The notes beneath the pieces were generated by a model. That model was given only the letters and a program-made list of their open reading frames with translations. It was not told the origin of the DNA and searched no databases. From JBBRZF01 sp038236965 (GTDB taxonomy: Bacteria > Acidobacteriota > Terriglobia > Terriglobales > Acidobacteriaceae), in the NCBI GenBank assembly GCA_038236965.1, contig JBBRZF010000038.1, positions 1 through 23,500 on the forward strand: a stretch of DNA of 23,500 nt. The letters are read 5' to 3'. Both the position numbers and the translations under genes were made by a program. Of this stretch, positions 6,889 through 13,258 are shown piece after piece (position 1 is the first letter of the stretch; each line of letters begins with the position of its first letter).

Positions 6889-9093
6889 ATGATGACTATT
6901 TCCAGACGGCAGTTCCTCAAAGGTACAGGTGTGGCCGCGGCGTTGGGTTCCGTCGCCGGTGCACAGACATTCACTCCCGGGACCAAAGGCGGCAAACGTG
7001 TCGCGATGGTTCCAACCAATTGCGAGATGTGTTTTTGGCGCTGCGGTGTGATGGCCGAGGTCGCCGACGGCAAGGTTCTGAAGTTACAGGGCAACCCGCA
7101 TCATCCCTTGACGAATGGCAAGTTGTGCGCCCGGGGAAACGCGGGCATAGCGCTCCTCAACGATCCTGATCGGCTCAAGTATCCGCAGATTCGGACCGGT
7201 GAGCGCGGCGAAGGAAAATTCAAACGGGTCTCGTGGGACGAAGCGTTGGACTTTCTCGGTGCGCGTCTCAAGGAATTGAAGCAGAAATACGGTCCAGAGA
7301 GCGTTGCCATGTTTCCTCATGGCGTGCACTCAGGCTTTTTCGCCACGCTGATGAAAGCCTATGGCACGCCGAATTCGGCGGAGCCTGCCTTTGCACAGTG
7401 TCGCGGACCTCGCGACATCGGATATCAGCTCACCTTTGGACGCCCGGTGAATTCGCCCGAGCCTGTCGATCTGGAAGAGTCGCAATGCATCGTGCTGATC
7501 GGCAGCCATATTGGAGAGAATGTTTTCACCTCGCAGGTTACCGCATTTGCCGACGGACTGGCGAAAGGCGCGAAGCTCATCGTGGTCGATCCACGCTTTT
7601 CTACAGCCGCGTCCAAAGCGAACTGGTGGCTGCCCATCAAGCCGGGCACAGACACGGCATTGTTACTTGCGTGGATGAACGTGATCGTTACCGAAAAGCT
7701 TTATGACAAAGATTATCTGGACACTTATGCCAGCGGGTTTGCAGAACTCGAAGCTCATGTAAAGGACTACACGCCGGAGTGGGGCGAACGCATCACCGAA
7801 ATTCCCGCCGCGCAGATCCGCGACACGGCACATGCCATGGCAGACGCCAAGCCGGGTGTCGCCATTCATCCTGGACGGCACGTCACCTGGTATGGCAACG
7901 ACACGCAGCGGGCACGCGCCATGGCGATCCTCACTGCGCTGCTAGGCGCCTACGGACGTAAGGGCGGAATATTCCTGCCCACTAAACTCGCGCAAGGCAA
8001 GATTCCTCTACCACCCATGCCGGAGTCCGAAAAGGGACGCGCCGACCGAATCGGCAATCTCTATCCGCTCGCATCCGAAGAGGCGCATGGCCTTACGCAG
8101 GGACTCATCGAGACAACGCTCAGTGCGAATCCCTATCCGATCAAAGGGTGGATCGTCTACGGGCAGAACGTAATGGAGAGCATACCCACGCGGCAGAAGA
8201 CTCTGGAAGCAATCAAGAAGCTCGACTTCATGGCTGTGGTCGATGTTTTGCCGATGGAGCAGACGCGTTATGCCGACCTGGTTCTGCCGGAGGCGACTTA
8301 CCTGGAACGCTATGACCCGCCGGCTATCGTCACAACGGCAAAACGTCCGTACGTTTCCGTTCGACAACCCGCAGTGGAGCCGATGTACGAATCGAAGCCC
8401 GGATGGTGGATTGCCAAACAGACTGCCAAAAGGCTCGGCCTGGAAGCCTACTTCCCGTGGACGGACCCTGATGATCATCTGCGCCGCCTGATTGCTCCGA
8501 TGAATATCAATGAGTCGGAACTGAAGTCGCTGGGCGCGGTGTCATTCCCTGGCAAGCCTTACATTGAAGATCGCGCCGAGAGCGACGGACCGCTATTCCC
8601 AACACAGAGCGGGAAAATAGAACTGTCATCCTCGGTTCTGAAAGATTTGAACTTCGATGCCATCCCCAAGTACGAAGCCGTGGAGGAGCCTCCGGCAGGA
8701 TTCCTTCGCCTGATCTATGGGCGTGCGCCAGTACATTCCTTCACGCGTTCGGAGAACAACGCCTGGCTTGACGATCTGATGGCTGAAAATCCCGTCTGGA
8801 TCAGCACAGTAGCCGCGCAGAATCTGGGAATGCACGACGGTCAGCGTGTGGTGCTGGAAAATCAGGATGGAGTCAAGAGTCCGGTGATCACTCTGAAGGT
8901 CACAACGGCAATGCGCAACGACGTTGCTTATACCGTGCATGGCTTCGGAGCCCAATCGGCGGGCCTGAAGAAAGCGAACCAGCATGGTTTTTCAGATACC
9001 GCGCTGATGACGCGCATCGCCATCGACCCTCTCATGGGTGCTACTGGCATGCGCGTGAACTTTGTCCGCGTGCTTACGGAAGAGAAGGCATAG
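6889..9093 (+). CDS. Tat-exported molybdopterin oxidoreductase, thiosulfate/polysulfide reductase-like catalytic subunit
   Basis: This 734-residue subunit starts with a Tat signal (SRRQFLKGTG, residues 5-14, then a hydrophobic stretch ending near AGA), so it is folded in the cytoplasm and works in the periplasm. The first 4Fe-4S cluster is bound by C45-x2-C48-x3-C52-x27-C80. Cys171 in AFAQCRGPRD sits where PsrA-type enzymes carry the cysteine that ligates molybdenum. MGD-binding segments follow (IVLIGSHIGENVF, VVDPRFSTAASKANWWLPIKPG cut by usual loops), and a C-terminal domain ends the protein. Length fits PhsA/PsrA (about 750). The partners at 9104 and 9845 give a PhsABC-like layout. Arsenate, selenate or tetrathionate reductases are related and not excluded. 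The start ATG (or the next one at 6892) follows AGGGG. The substrate is unknown. Confidence 0.88.
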   Translation: MMTISRRQFLKGTGVAAALGSVAGAQTFTPGTKGGKRVAMVPTNCEMCFWRCGVMAEVADGKVLKLQGNPHHPLTNGKLCARGNAGIALLNDPDRLKYPQIRTGERGEGKFKRVSWDEALDFLGARLKELKQKYGPESVAMFPHGVHSGFFATLMKAYGTPNSAEPAFAQCRGPRDIGYQLTFGRPVNSPEPVDLEESQCIVLIGSHIGENVFTSQVTAFADGLAKGAKLIVVDPRFSTAASKANWWLPIKPGTDTALLLAWMNVIVTEKLYDKDYLDTYASGFAELEAHVKDYTPEWGERITEIPAAQIRDTAHAMADAKPGVAIHPGRHVTWYGNDTQRARAMAILTALLGAYGRKGGIFLPTKLAQGKIPLPPMPESEKGRADRIGNLYPLASEEAHGLTQGLIETTLSANPYPIKGWIVYGQNVMESIPTRQKTLEAIKKLDFMAVVDVLPMEQTRYADLVLPEATYLERYDPPAIVTTAKRPYVSVRQPAVEPMYESKPGWWIAKQTAKRLGLEAYFPWTDPDDHLRRLIAPMNINESELKSLGAVSFPGKPYIEDRAESDGPLFPTQSGKIELSSSVLKDLNFDAIPKYEAVEEPPAGFLRLIYGRAPVHSFTRSENNAWLDDLMAENPVWISTVAAQNLGMHDGQRVVLENQDGVKSPVITLKVTTAMRNDVAYTVHGFGAQSAGLKKANQHGFSDTALMTRIAIDPLMGATGMRVNFVRVLTEEKA

Positions 9094-9103
9094 GAGCAGC
9101 GAT

Positions 9104-9835
9104 ATGGCGCGATATGCAATGGTCGTCGATAAAGAGAGATGCGTAGGTTGCCAGTCCTGCACTGTGGCCTGCAAGTCGGAGTGGGATGTGCCGAACGGAC
9201 ATGCGCGAACGCGAGTGCGGTCGGCGGGGACGAACGGCACATACCCCAATTTTTCTTCAGTATTCTACGTATCGCAATGCAATCACTGCGATCATCCCAC
9301 CTGCGTTCCTGCCTGCCCGACGGGCGCGACAACCCAGGAACCCAATGGCATCGTAACGGTGAACACGGATCTTTGCATTGGATGCGGTAGTTGTGTTGTG
9401 GCTTGTCCTTACGGTGCGCGGTATGTGAGTCCCGCAACCGACAAAGTGGACAAGTGCGACTTCTGCGCGGCGAGGGTAGAGCAGGGCAGAGAGCCCGCCT
9501 GCGTTGAGACCTGCCCGGCAAAGGCGAAGATTTTTGGGAATCTCGAAGACACAAGCGGAAGAGTATTTGACCTTGTATACCGTAAGGGAGCTCGACGCTT
9601 TGAGACCCGCGAGATAGCTCTCGGCCCTAACGTGTACTACGTCGGGAAGCAGGAACATCTCGAGATGGCCGCGGCGTCGTTCTCTCCGCAACCGCCTCAG
9701 ATATTAGCGGCTGGTTTTGTCTGGACTAAATTGGCTAAGAAGATGGTCTTTCTTGCCGTAGGTGCGACCTTCCTCGGACAGGCCGTCGCTTTCTTCCGCC
9801 AGCTCTCGGTTGGCGAAAAGCAATTCGAAGACTAG
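9104..9835 (+). CDS. 4Fe-4S ferredoxin-type electron-transfer subunit of the molybdoenzyme
   Basis: This 243-residue protein wires the catalytic subunit to the membrane cytochrome b. The Cys groups are CVGCQSCTVAC (residues 13-23), CNHCDHPTCVPACP, CIGCGSCVVACP, and CDFCAARV followed by ACVETCP, enough for four 4Fe-4S clusters as in PhsB/PsrB/DmsB. Unlike PhsB (about 192 residues) it carries a C-terminal extension ending in a hydrophobic helix (KKMVFLAVGATFLGQAVAFF, about residues 212-232). That resembles the FdnH anchor. The reading frame is open back to 9062, but ATG 9104 is chosen because AGGAG lies 6 bp upstream and the conserved N-terminus RYAMVVDKERC begins there. It starts 10 bp after the catalytic gene. 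Confidence 0.92.
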   Translation: MARYAMVVDKERCVGCQSCTVACKSEWDVPNGHARTRVRSAGTNGTYPNFSSVFYVSQCNHCDHPTCVPACPTGATTQEPNGIVTVNTDLCIGCGSCVVACPYGARYVSPATDKVDKCDFCAARVEQGREPACVETCPAKAKIFGNLEDTSGRVFDLVYRKGARRFETREIALGPNVYYVGKQEHLEMAAASFSPQPPQILAAGFVWTKLAKKMVFLAVGATFLGQAVAFFRQLSVGEKQFED

Positions 9836-9844
9836 GGGGCCAAT

Positions 9845-10672
9845 ATGCCATTCGAGACGATTCCCGCAATTCCCTTGCCGCTGACCGCGCATCAAGCCGA
9901 GGTCATGGTGCAACATCAGATCAAGAAGCACCATGTCGCGATCGTTCTTCTGCATTGGTTCAATGCAGTCGTGTGGATGCTCGAACTTGCAACTGGCTCA
10001 GCCCTCGTCGTCGCGCCGGGCTACCGATTCATGCCCATCTGGTACATCACCTTGATGCAACAGGCACTCGGCACAAGTGCCAATTTGCTGAGGCTACATA
10101 TCGCAGTGGGGCTGATATGGACCTTTGTGTTTCTGGCTTATGCCATCTTCGGGTGGAAGCACTATCTGCATACGGAAGTGCTACGGAACGAAATAGGTAT
10201 CGACCGCGATGACATTCTCTGGCTTAAGATCCGTACCTTGAAGCTCTTGAATCGCACCAAGGCCCCGTTGCCGCCGCAGGGCTCTTACAACGCGGGACAA
10301 AAGCTTTACGCACTCCTGGTGTATTCGATGGTGCCGGTCATTATGCTTACCGGACTTATCATGACCTTCCACTTGATCAGTACGGCCCTTGTTGCGTGGG
10401 CAATGGTTCTGCACTTCGTCGCGGCTGGGATGGTCGTCTCGGGCTTGCTTGTGCACGTTTACATGGGTGCCGTATTTCCAGAAGAGCGCCCGGCCTTCTA
10501 CTCCATGATCACTGGCCTGGTAGATGAACTCTATGCCTATCGTCACCACTTCAAGTGGTGGCGCGAAGTTAAGATCGAAGAATTGAAATGGGCCCACGCC
10601 ATCGATGATGAACCCGTGAAACCCGGGTCCGCCACGCCTGACGAAGAAGCGGATTCCGCTCTGAGATCGTAA
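9845..10672 (+). CDS. Membrane cytochrome b subunit, FdnI/PhsC family
   Basis: This 275-residue protein is the probable quinol-reactive anchor of the molybdoenzyme complex. Four hydrophobic segments are visible (about residues 30-55, 80-103, 150-172 and 178-202). Candidate b-haem histidines are His37 in LLHWFNA, one in RLHIAVG, one in VLHFVAA and one in LLVHVYMG. The loop YNAGQKLYALLVYS matches the FdnI-type signature seen in the formate dehydrogenase subunit at 3384-4124. Use of this di-haem family rather than an NrfD/PsrC-type integral protein favours a PhsABC-like organisation. The cytoplasmic tail is hydrophilic and acidic. The start ATG follows AGGGGG by 6 bp and lies 9 bp after the Fe-S gene. 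Confidence 0.9.
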   Translation: MPFETIPAIPLPLTAHQAEVMVQHQIKKHHVAIVLLHWFNAVVWMLELATGSALVVAPGYRFMPIWYITLMQQALGTSANLLRLHIAVGLIWTFVFLAYAIFGWKHYLHTEVLRNEIGIDRDDILWLKIRTLKLLNRTKAPLPPQGSYNAGQKLYALLVYSMVPVIMLTGLIMTFHLISTALVAWAMVLHFVAAGMVVSGLLVHVYMGAVFPEERPAFYSMITGLVDELYAYRHHFKWWREVKIEELKWAHAIDDEPVKPGSATPDEEADSALRS

Positions 10673-10705
10673 GAATTGTGACGGATGAACTGGACTAAAA
10701 CGAAC

Positions 10706-10717
10706 TGTTTCGAAACA
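10706..10717. promoter_or_regulatory. Perfect palindrome, candidate ArsR-family operator
   Basis: TGTTTCGAAACA is a 12-bp perfect inverted repeat 36 bp before the ATG of the ArsR-family gene. ArsR-family repressors bind imperfect 12-2-12-type palindromes near their own promoters, so autoregulation is likely. Whether the same protein controls the upstream reductase operon is not shown, since I see no copy of this palindrome before 4568. Confidence 0.5.
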
Positions 10718-10753
10718 ATATATGTACAGCAATTCTTTGACCGAGGTGAAGGC

Positions 10754-11116
10754 ATGGCCGGCACAGCCACTGGGGTAACTCGAAAGAAAGCTTCGCAACA
10801 GGAAATTGACCGAATGGTGTTTGACCGCCAGGCGCAGATATGCAAAGCTTTCGCCAGCCCTGTAAGACTCCAGATACTGGACCTCGTATCCAAAGGGGAG
10901 TGTTCCGCGGCAGAACTCCAGGAGAAGTTGAGCATCTCCAAGGCGAATCTTTCACAACACATGGGAGTCCTGAAGGCCGCAGGCGTTGTTTCCACGCGCA
11001 AGGAAGGGCAGCATATCTCCTACTTGCTGACATTCCCGGAGGTCAAAGAAGCGTGCCAGTTGATCCGCAAAGTTCTCTCCGCGCAAGTTCAAGGCGCTTA
11101 CAAGATGATGCAGTAA
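10754..11116 (+). CDS. ArsR-family winged-helix transcriptional regulator
   Basis: This 120-residue cytoplasmic regulator has the family core. A helix with the FASPVRLQILDLVSKGE segment comes first, then the recognition helix SISKANLSQHMGVLKAAGVV (about residues 60-79), then the wing TRKEGQHISYLLT. The classical metal site ELCVCDL is absent. Three cysteines remain (30, 50 and 101), with Cys50 in the helix before the recognition unit and Cys101 in the C-terminal helix. Family members with two such distant cysteines include persulfide sensors (SqrR/BigR type), which would suit a sulfur-reducing operon, but this is inference. The frame is open back to 10685; ATG 10754 is preferred because GAGGTGAAGG lies just upstream and the palindrome stays outside the gene. 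It follows the cytochrome b gene on the same strand. Confidence 0.85.
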   Translation: MAGTATGVTRKKASQQEIDRMVFDRQAQICKAFASPVRLQILDLVSKGECSAAELQEKLSISKANLSQHMGVLKAAGVVSTRKEGQHISYLLTFPEVKEACQLIRKVLSAQVQGAYKMMQ

Positions 11117-11174
11117 GTCTCGCAAATCTTGTTCCCTTCCTCTCGCGTGTGCAAAGTCTAACGAGGAGTTGGCA

Positions 11175-11267
11175 TTGAACCGAGAGATTTTGGGCGTCAT
11201 CGCATTCGTGCTGGCGTACTTTGCAATCAACCGCTGGGTGTTGCCAAGGCTCGGCGTGGCCACATGA
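11175..11267 (+). CDS. Probable 30-residue membrane peptide (TTG start)
   Basis: A short frame begins at TTG 11175 with a good ribosome binding site (GAGGAG, 7 bp upstream). It encodes a peptide with charged residues near the N-terminus, one hydrophobic helix (about residues 4-17, containing GVIAFVLAYFA), then NRWVLPRLG, and stops at TGA 11265. The hydrophobic-then-basic pattern suggests an inner-membrane peptide with the C-terminus in the cytoplasm. It lies 58 bp after the ArsR-family gene on the same strand and could be co-transcribed. I do not recognise the family with confidence. Chance is the alternative, but the ribosome binding site and clear helix argue against it. Confidence 0.45.
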   Translation: MNREILGVIAFVLAYFAINRWVLPRLGVAT

Positions 11268-11527
11268 CTTGCACCCACCAAAGGCCGCGGGCTGGCCGAG
11301 GACAAAACAAGACATGGAACTTCGTGCGAACGAGAGTAGTGCGAGGCTCAAAGCACTCGCAACCCTGAACGCCACTCGGCGCGACTTTAGCTCCTTCTTG
11401 CTTGCATTGTAGTGAACAGAAGTAAATCTGCCGACCCTCCTGCTCGCTCCTTCCTGCGGCATTATTTTCATCTACTTGCATTCCACAGCTTCGACATCAG
11501 CATCAAACACCCGTGAGGAGCAAAATT

Positions 11528-11983
11528 ATGAAACTGTTCGTAATTCTCGGAACATTATTGCTCGCGTGCACCAGCATGGTTGCACAGAGCACTACGCCCC
11601 CACCTTCAGGAAAACCAACTGACATGCCACCCGGCATGAAGATGGAATCTGCCCAAAAGTCTCACGACATGTCTGACATGAAGAGTCACATGGAGGAGAT
11701 GAAAACCGAAATGGAGCAGATGAAAACGCGAACCGAAAAAATGCGGACAGACGCAGAAAAGGTTCAAGACCCCAACACAAAAGCGGCGCTGCTCGATAAT
11801 GCGGACATGTGGGACCATTTCATGAGCCAGATGCAATCGCACATGGACATGATGATGAACGGCGGAGGCATGCACCACGAGGGCATGATGTCAGAAAAGA
11901 AGGGCACGACGCATGGCACGATGCATGGCAAGACGCCTAAAGCTCCCAAAGCGGGTGAAAAAAGCGACACTACCCCGAAATAA
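11528..11983 (+). CDS. Exported Met/His-rich protein, probable copper or silver binder
   Basis: This 151-residue protein has an N-terminal export signal (hydrophobic residues 3-18). LLAC could act as a weak lipobox; otherwise cleavage after MVAQ is likely. The mature chain has about 20 Met plus many His and acidic residues. These include KSHDMSDMKSHMEEMKTEM in a charged helical stretch with heptad character (about residues 45-80), SQMQSHMDMMM and GMHHEGMM. Such Met/His clusters bind Cu(I) or Ag(I) in periplasmic carriers such as CusF and PcoE-like proteins. I do not recognise a named family. The ATG at 11528 has GAGGAG 8 bp upstream. The gene stands alone between a promoter-sized gap and a terminator hairpin, about 1.3 kb before the Cus-like export operon. 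Confidence 0.8.
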   Translation: MKLFVILGTLLLACTSMVAQSTTPPPSGKPTDMPPGMKMESAQKSHDMSDMKSHMEEMKTEMEQMKTRTEKMRTDAEKVQDPNTKAALLDNADMWDHFMSQMQSHMDMMMNGGGMHHEGMMSEKKGTTHGTMHGKTPKAPKAGEKSDTTPK

Positions 11984-11998
11984 TTGTCGTCACAATCA

Positions 11999-12021
11999 GG
12001 CGGCCACACGCAGTGGCCGCC
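11999..12021 (+). terminator. Terminator hairpin after the Met/His-rich gene
   Basis: A perfect 9-bp stem (GGCGGCCAC / GTGGCCGCC) with a 5-base loop begins 15 bp after the stop, followed by GCTGTTTC. The stem is strong and the T run short. A shorter repeat, ATTGT-CGTC-ACAAT, sits directly before it at 11983-11996. Confidence 0.65.
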
Positions 12022-12209
12022 GCTGTTTCGCGGATTGCTGAACGCTCGGAACAAGGTAAGTCTCTGGAAAGAGCATCATTGTATTTTTCAAGAGATTTTC
12101 AGTTTTGCTCACCTTCAGCAAACAATTTGATAGATACTTAGGTTTCTCAAGGTTCTTTCCGGGGACGGGATCTTTCACCGCATTCCAACCTAAAGTGAGG
12201 AATAGTTTT

Positions 12210-12698
12210 ATGAAGTACTTTGTTTTGTTTTCGGCGCTGGTGCTGGCAATCGGACTCGTTGCTTGCGGCGGCGGCAGTAGTAGTACTACTTCACAGACTT
12301 CTTCGAATCCCGCTACGGGCGCGTGGTCAGAGACTCTCTCTAGCCCTTCGGCCCAGCCGTTGGGATCGTTCACTTTCAACATGACACAGAACAACACTAT
12401 GCTAAACGCCAGCGGCATGAACTTCAGCACCATGAACAGCTTGGCGCAATGCTTTGGAGCTGGCACGGTTATGACTGGCCAAATGGGGCCTGGAATGATG
12501 AACGGTGGCAGCACGACGATCACAATGTCCTGGACCGCACCAGGTACCGCGTCCACCAATACCCTCACCATGCAGGGGACGATGGCGACGGGCATGGGTT
12601 CGGGTTCCGGGACGTTTACGATGGTCGGCCAGACATCTGGTTGCAGCAGCCAGAGTGGCACGTTCAACATGACGCACACTAGTAATACAATGATGTAA
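12210..12698 (+). CDS. Met/Ser/Thr-rich lipoprotein, unknown function
   Basis: This 162-residue protein has a lipoprotein signal with lipobox LVAC (lipidated Cys19) followed by GGG and a Ser/Thr linker. The mature part is strand-like and low in charge, rich in Thr, Ser, Gly and Asn. It carries about a dozen Met, often spaced by a few residues (FNMTQNNTMLN, GMNFSTMN, GQMGPGMMNGG). Two later Cys (in AQCFGAG and SGCSS) could form a disulfide. I do not recognise the family. Similar Thr/Gly-rich lipoproteins are common in Acidobacteria, but the Met density is unusual and matches the metal context. The frame is open back to 12105, but ATG 12210 starts the signal peptide and has GAGGAA 8 bp upstream. 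Confidence 0.75.
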   Translation: MKYFVLFSALVLAIGLVACGGGSSSTTSQTSSNPATGAWSETLSSPSAQPLGSFTFNMTQNNTMLNASGMNFSTMNSLAQCFGAGTVMTGQMGPGMMNGGSTTITMSWTAPGTASTNTLTMQGTMATGMGSGSGTFTMVGQTSGCSSQSGTFNMTHTSNTMM

Positions 12699-12742
12699 GT
12701 GGCGGCAAGCCACTCAGATGTCTGATGGCGCGTGACGCAGGT

Positions 12743-12758
12743 TGTGACTTCCGTCACA
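12743..12758. promoter_or_regulatory. CRP/FNR-type operator candidate before the metal-export genes
   Basis: TGTGACTTCCGTCACA is a perfect TGTGA-N6-TCACA palindrome, the textbook CRP-family form. Its centre is 41.5 bp before the A of the next ATG (12792). An extra GTGAC half-site lies at 12732-12736. If it were a class II activator site, transcription would start at or near that ATG; otherwise the site may repress or serve a nearby promoter. It shares GTGAC-N4-GTCAC with the site at 4484-4497. Confidence 0.6.
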
Positions 12759-12791
12759 GCGGGCCGTCATCAAAGCGGGTTAAAAGAGAGT

Positions 12792-13175
12792 ATGCGGATC
12801 TGGTACAAATTCGTTTCAGCAAGTTTGGTGCTGATGGCCTTGTTGGCGCCATCGCTCTCGCTGGCGCTTTGTGCCCCGCATTCTGCTGGCTCGACTTCGA
12901 TGCACTGCCCGCCCGATTGTCCGATGATGGCCATGCAGGCACAGCAGCATGGAAGTGTGCTCAGTTCGAGTGAGCCACAATCCTGCTGTACCATCAAGAG
13001 TTCGCCCGCCGCTCCGATCACGGAATCAACCACTGCTGCTCCTGTCGTGGTAGTTGTTCCGTCGCTGGTTGTGGACTACAGCCAACCCTCCGTTCCTGAA
13101 GTTACGGAAGCGATTGTGGCCTCTCCACCTTTGCTCCCCGGCAGTCAATCCCTACTCTGTACGTTCCTGATCTAG
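12792..13175 (+). CDS. Small exported protein with Cys/His/Met cluster
   Basis: This 127-residue protein has an N-terminal hydrophobic signal (residues 6-26). A possible metal site follows shortly after (HCPPDCPMMAM, residues 38-48), with a second pair of cysteines at residues 65-66 (SCC) and one near the C-terminus. The remainder is low-complexity Pro/Val/Ser/Thr, suggesting an extended linker. I do not recognise the family. The soft ligands and the position directly before the TolC-family gene (83 bp) suggest copper or silver sensing or delivery, but no catalytic motif is present. The frame is open back to 12732, but an upstream start would put the operator palindrome inside the gene. ATG 12792 has only a weak site (AGAGAG). 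Confidence 0.65.
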   Translation: MRIWYKFVSASLVLMALLAPSLSLALCAPHSAGSTSMHCPPDCPMMAMQAQQHGSVLSSSEPQSCCTIKSSPAAPITESTTAAPVVVVVPSLVVDYSQPSVPEVTEAIVASPPLLPGSQSLLCTFLI

Positions 13176-13258
13176 TCGCTCTTCTCGCGTCCTGAACTTT
13201 ACACAGGCGTATGTACCCGTGTATTCACCGGGCATTTCAACGACGAGAAGAGAAGGCC

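Noticed and set aside
6168..7094. 308-codon open frame on the - strand
   Set aside because: It is antisense to the end of the porin gene and the start of the molybdoenzyme, both clearly real. No recognisable domain.
11221..11412. 63-codon open frame on the + strand
   Set aside because: It overlaps the better-supported 30-residue membrane peptide in another frame and has no ribosome site or motif.
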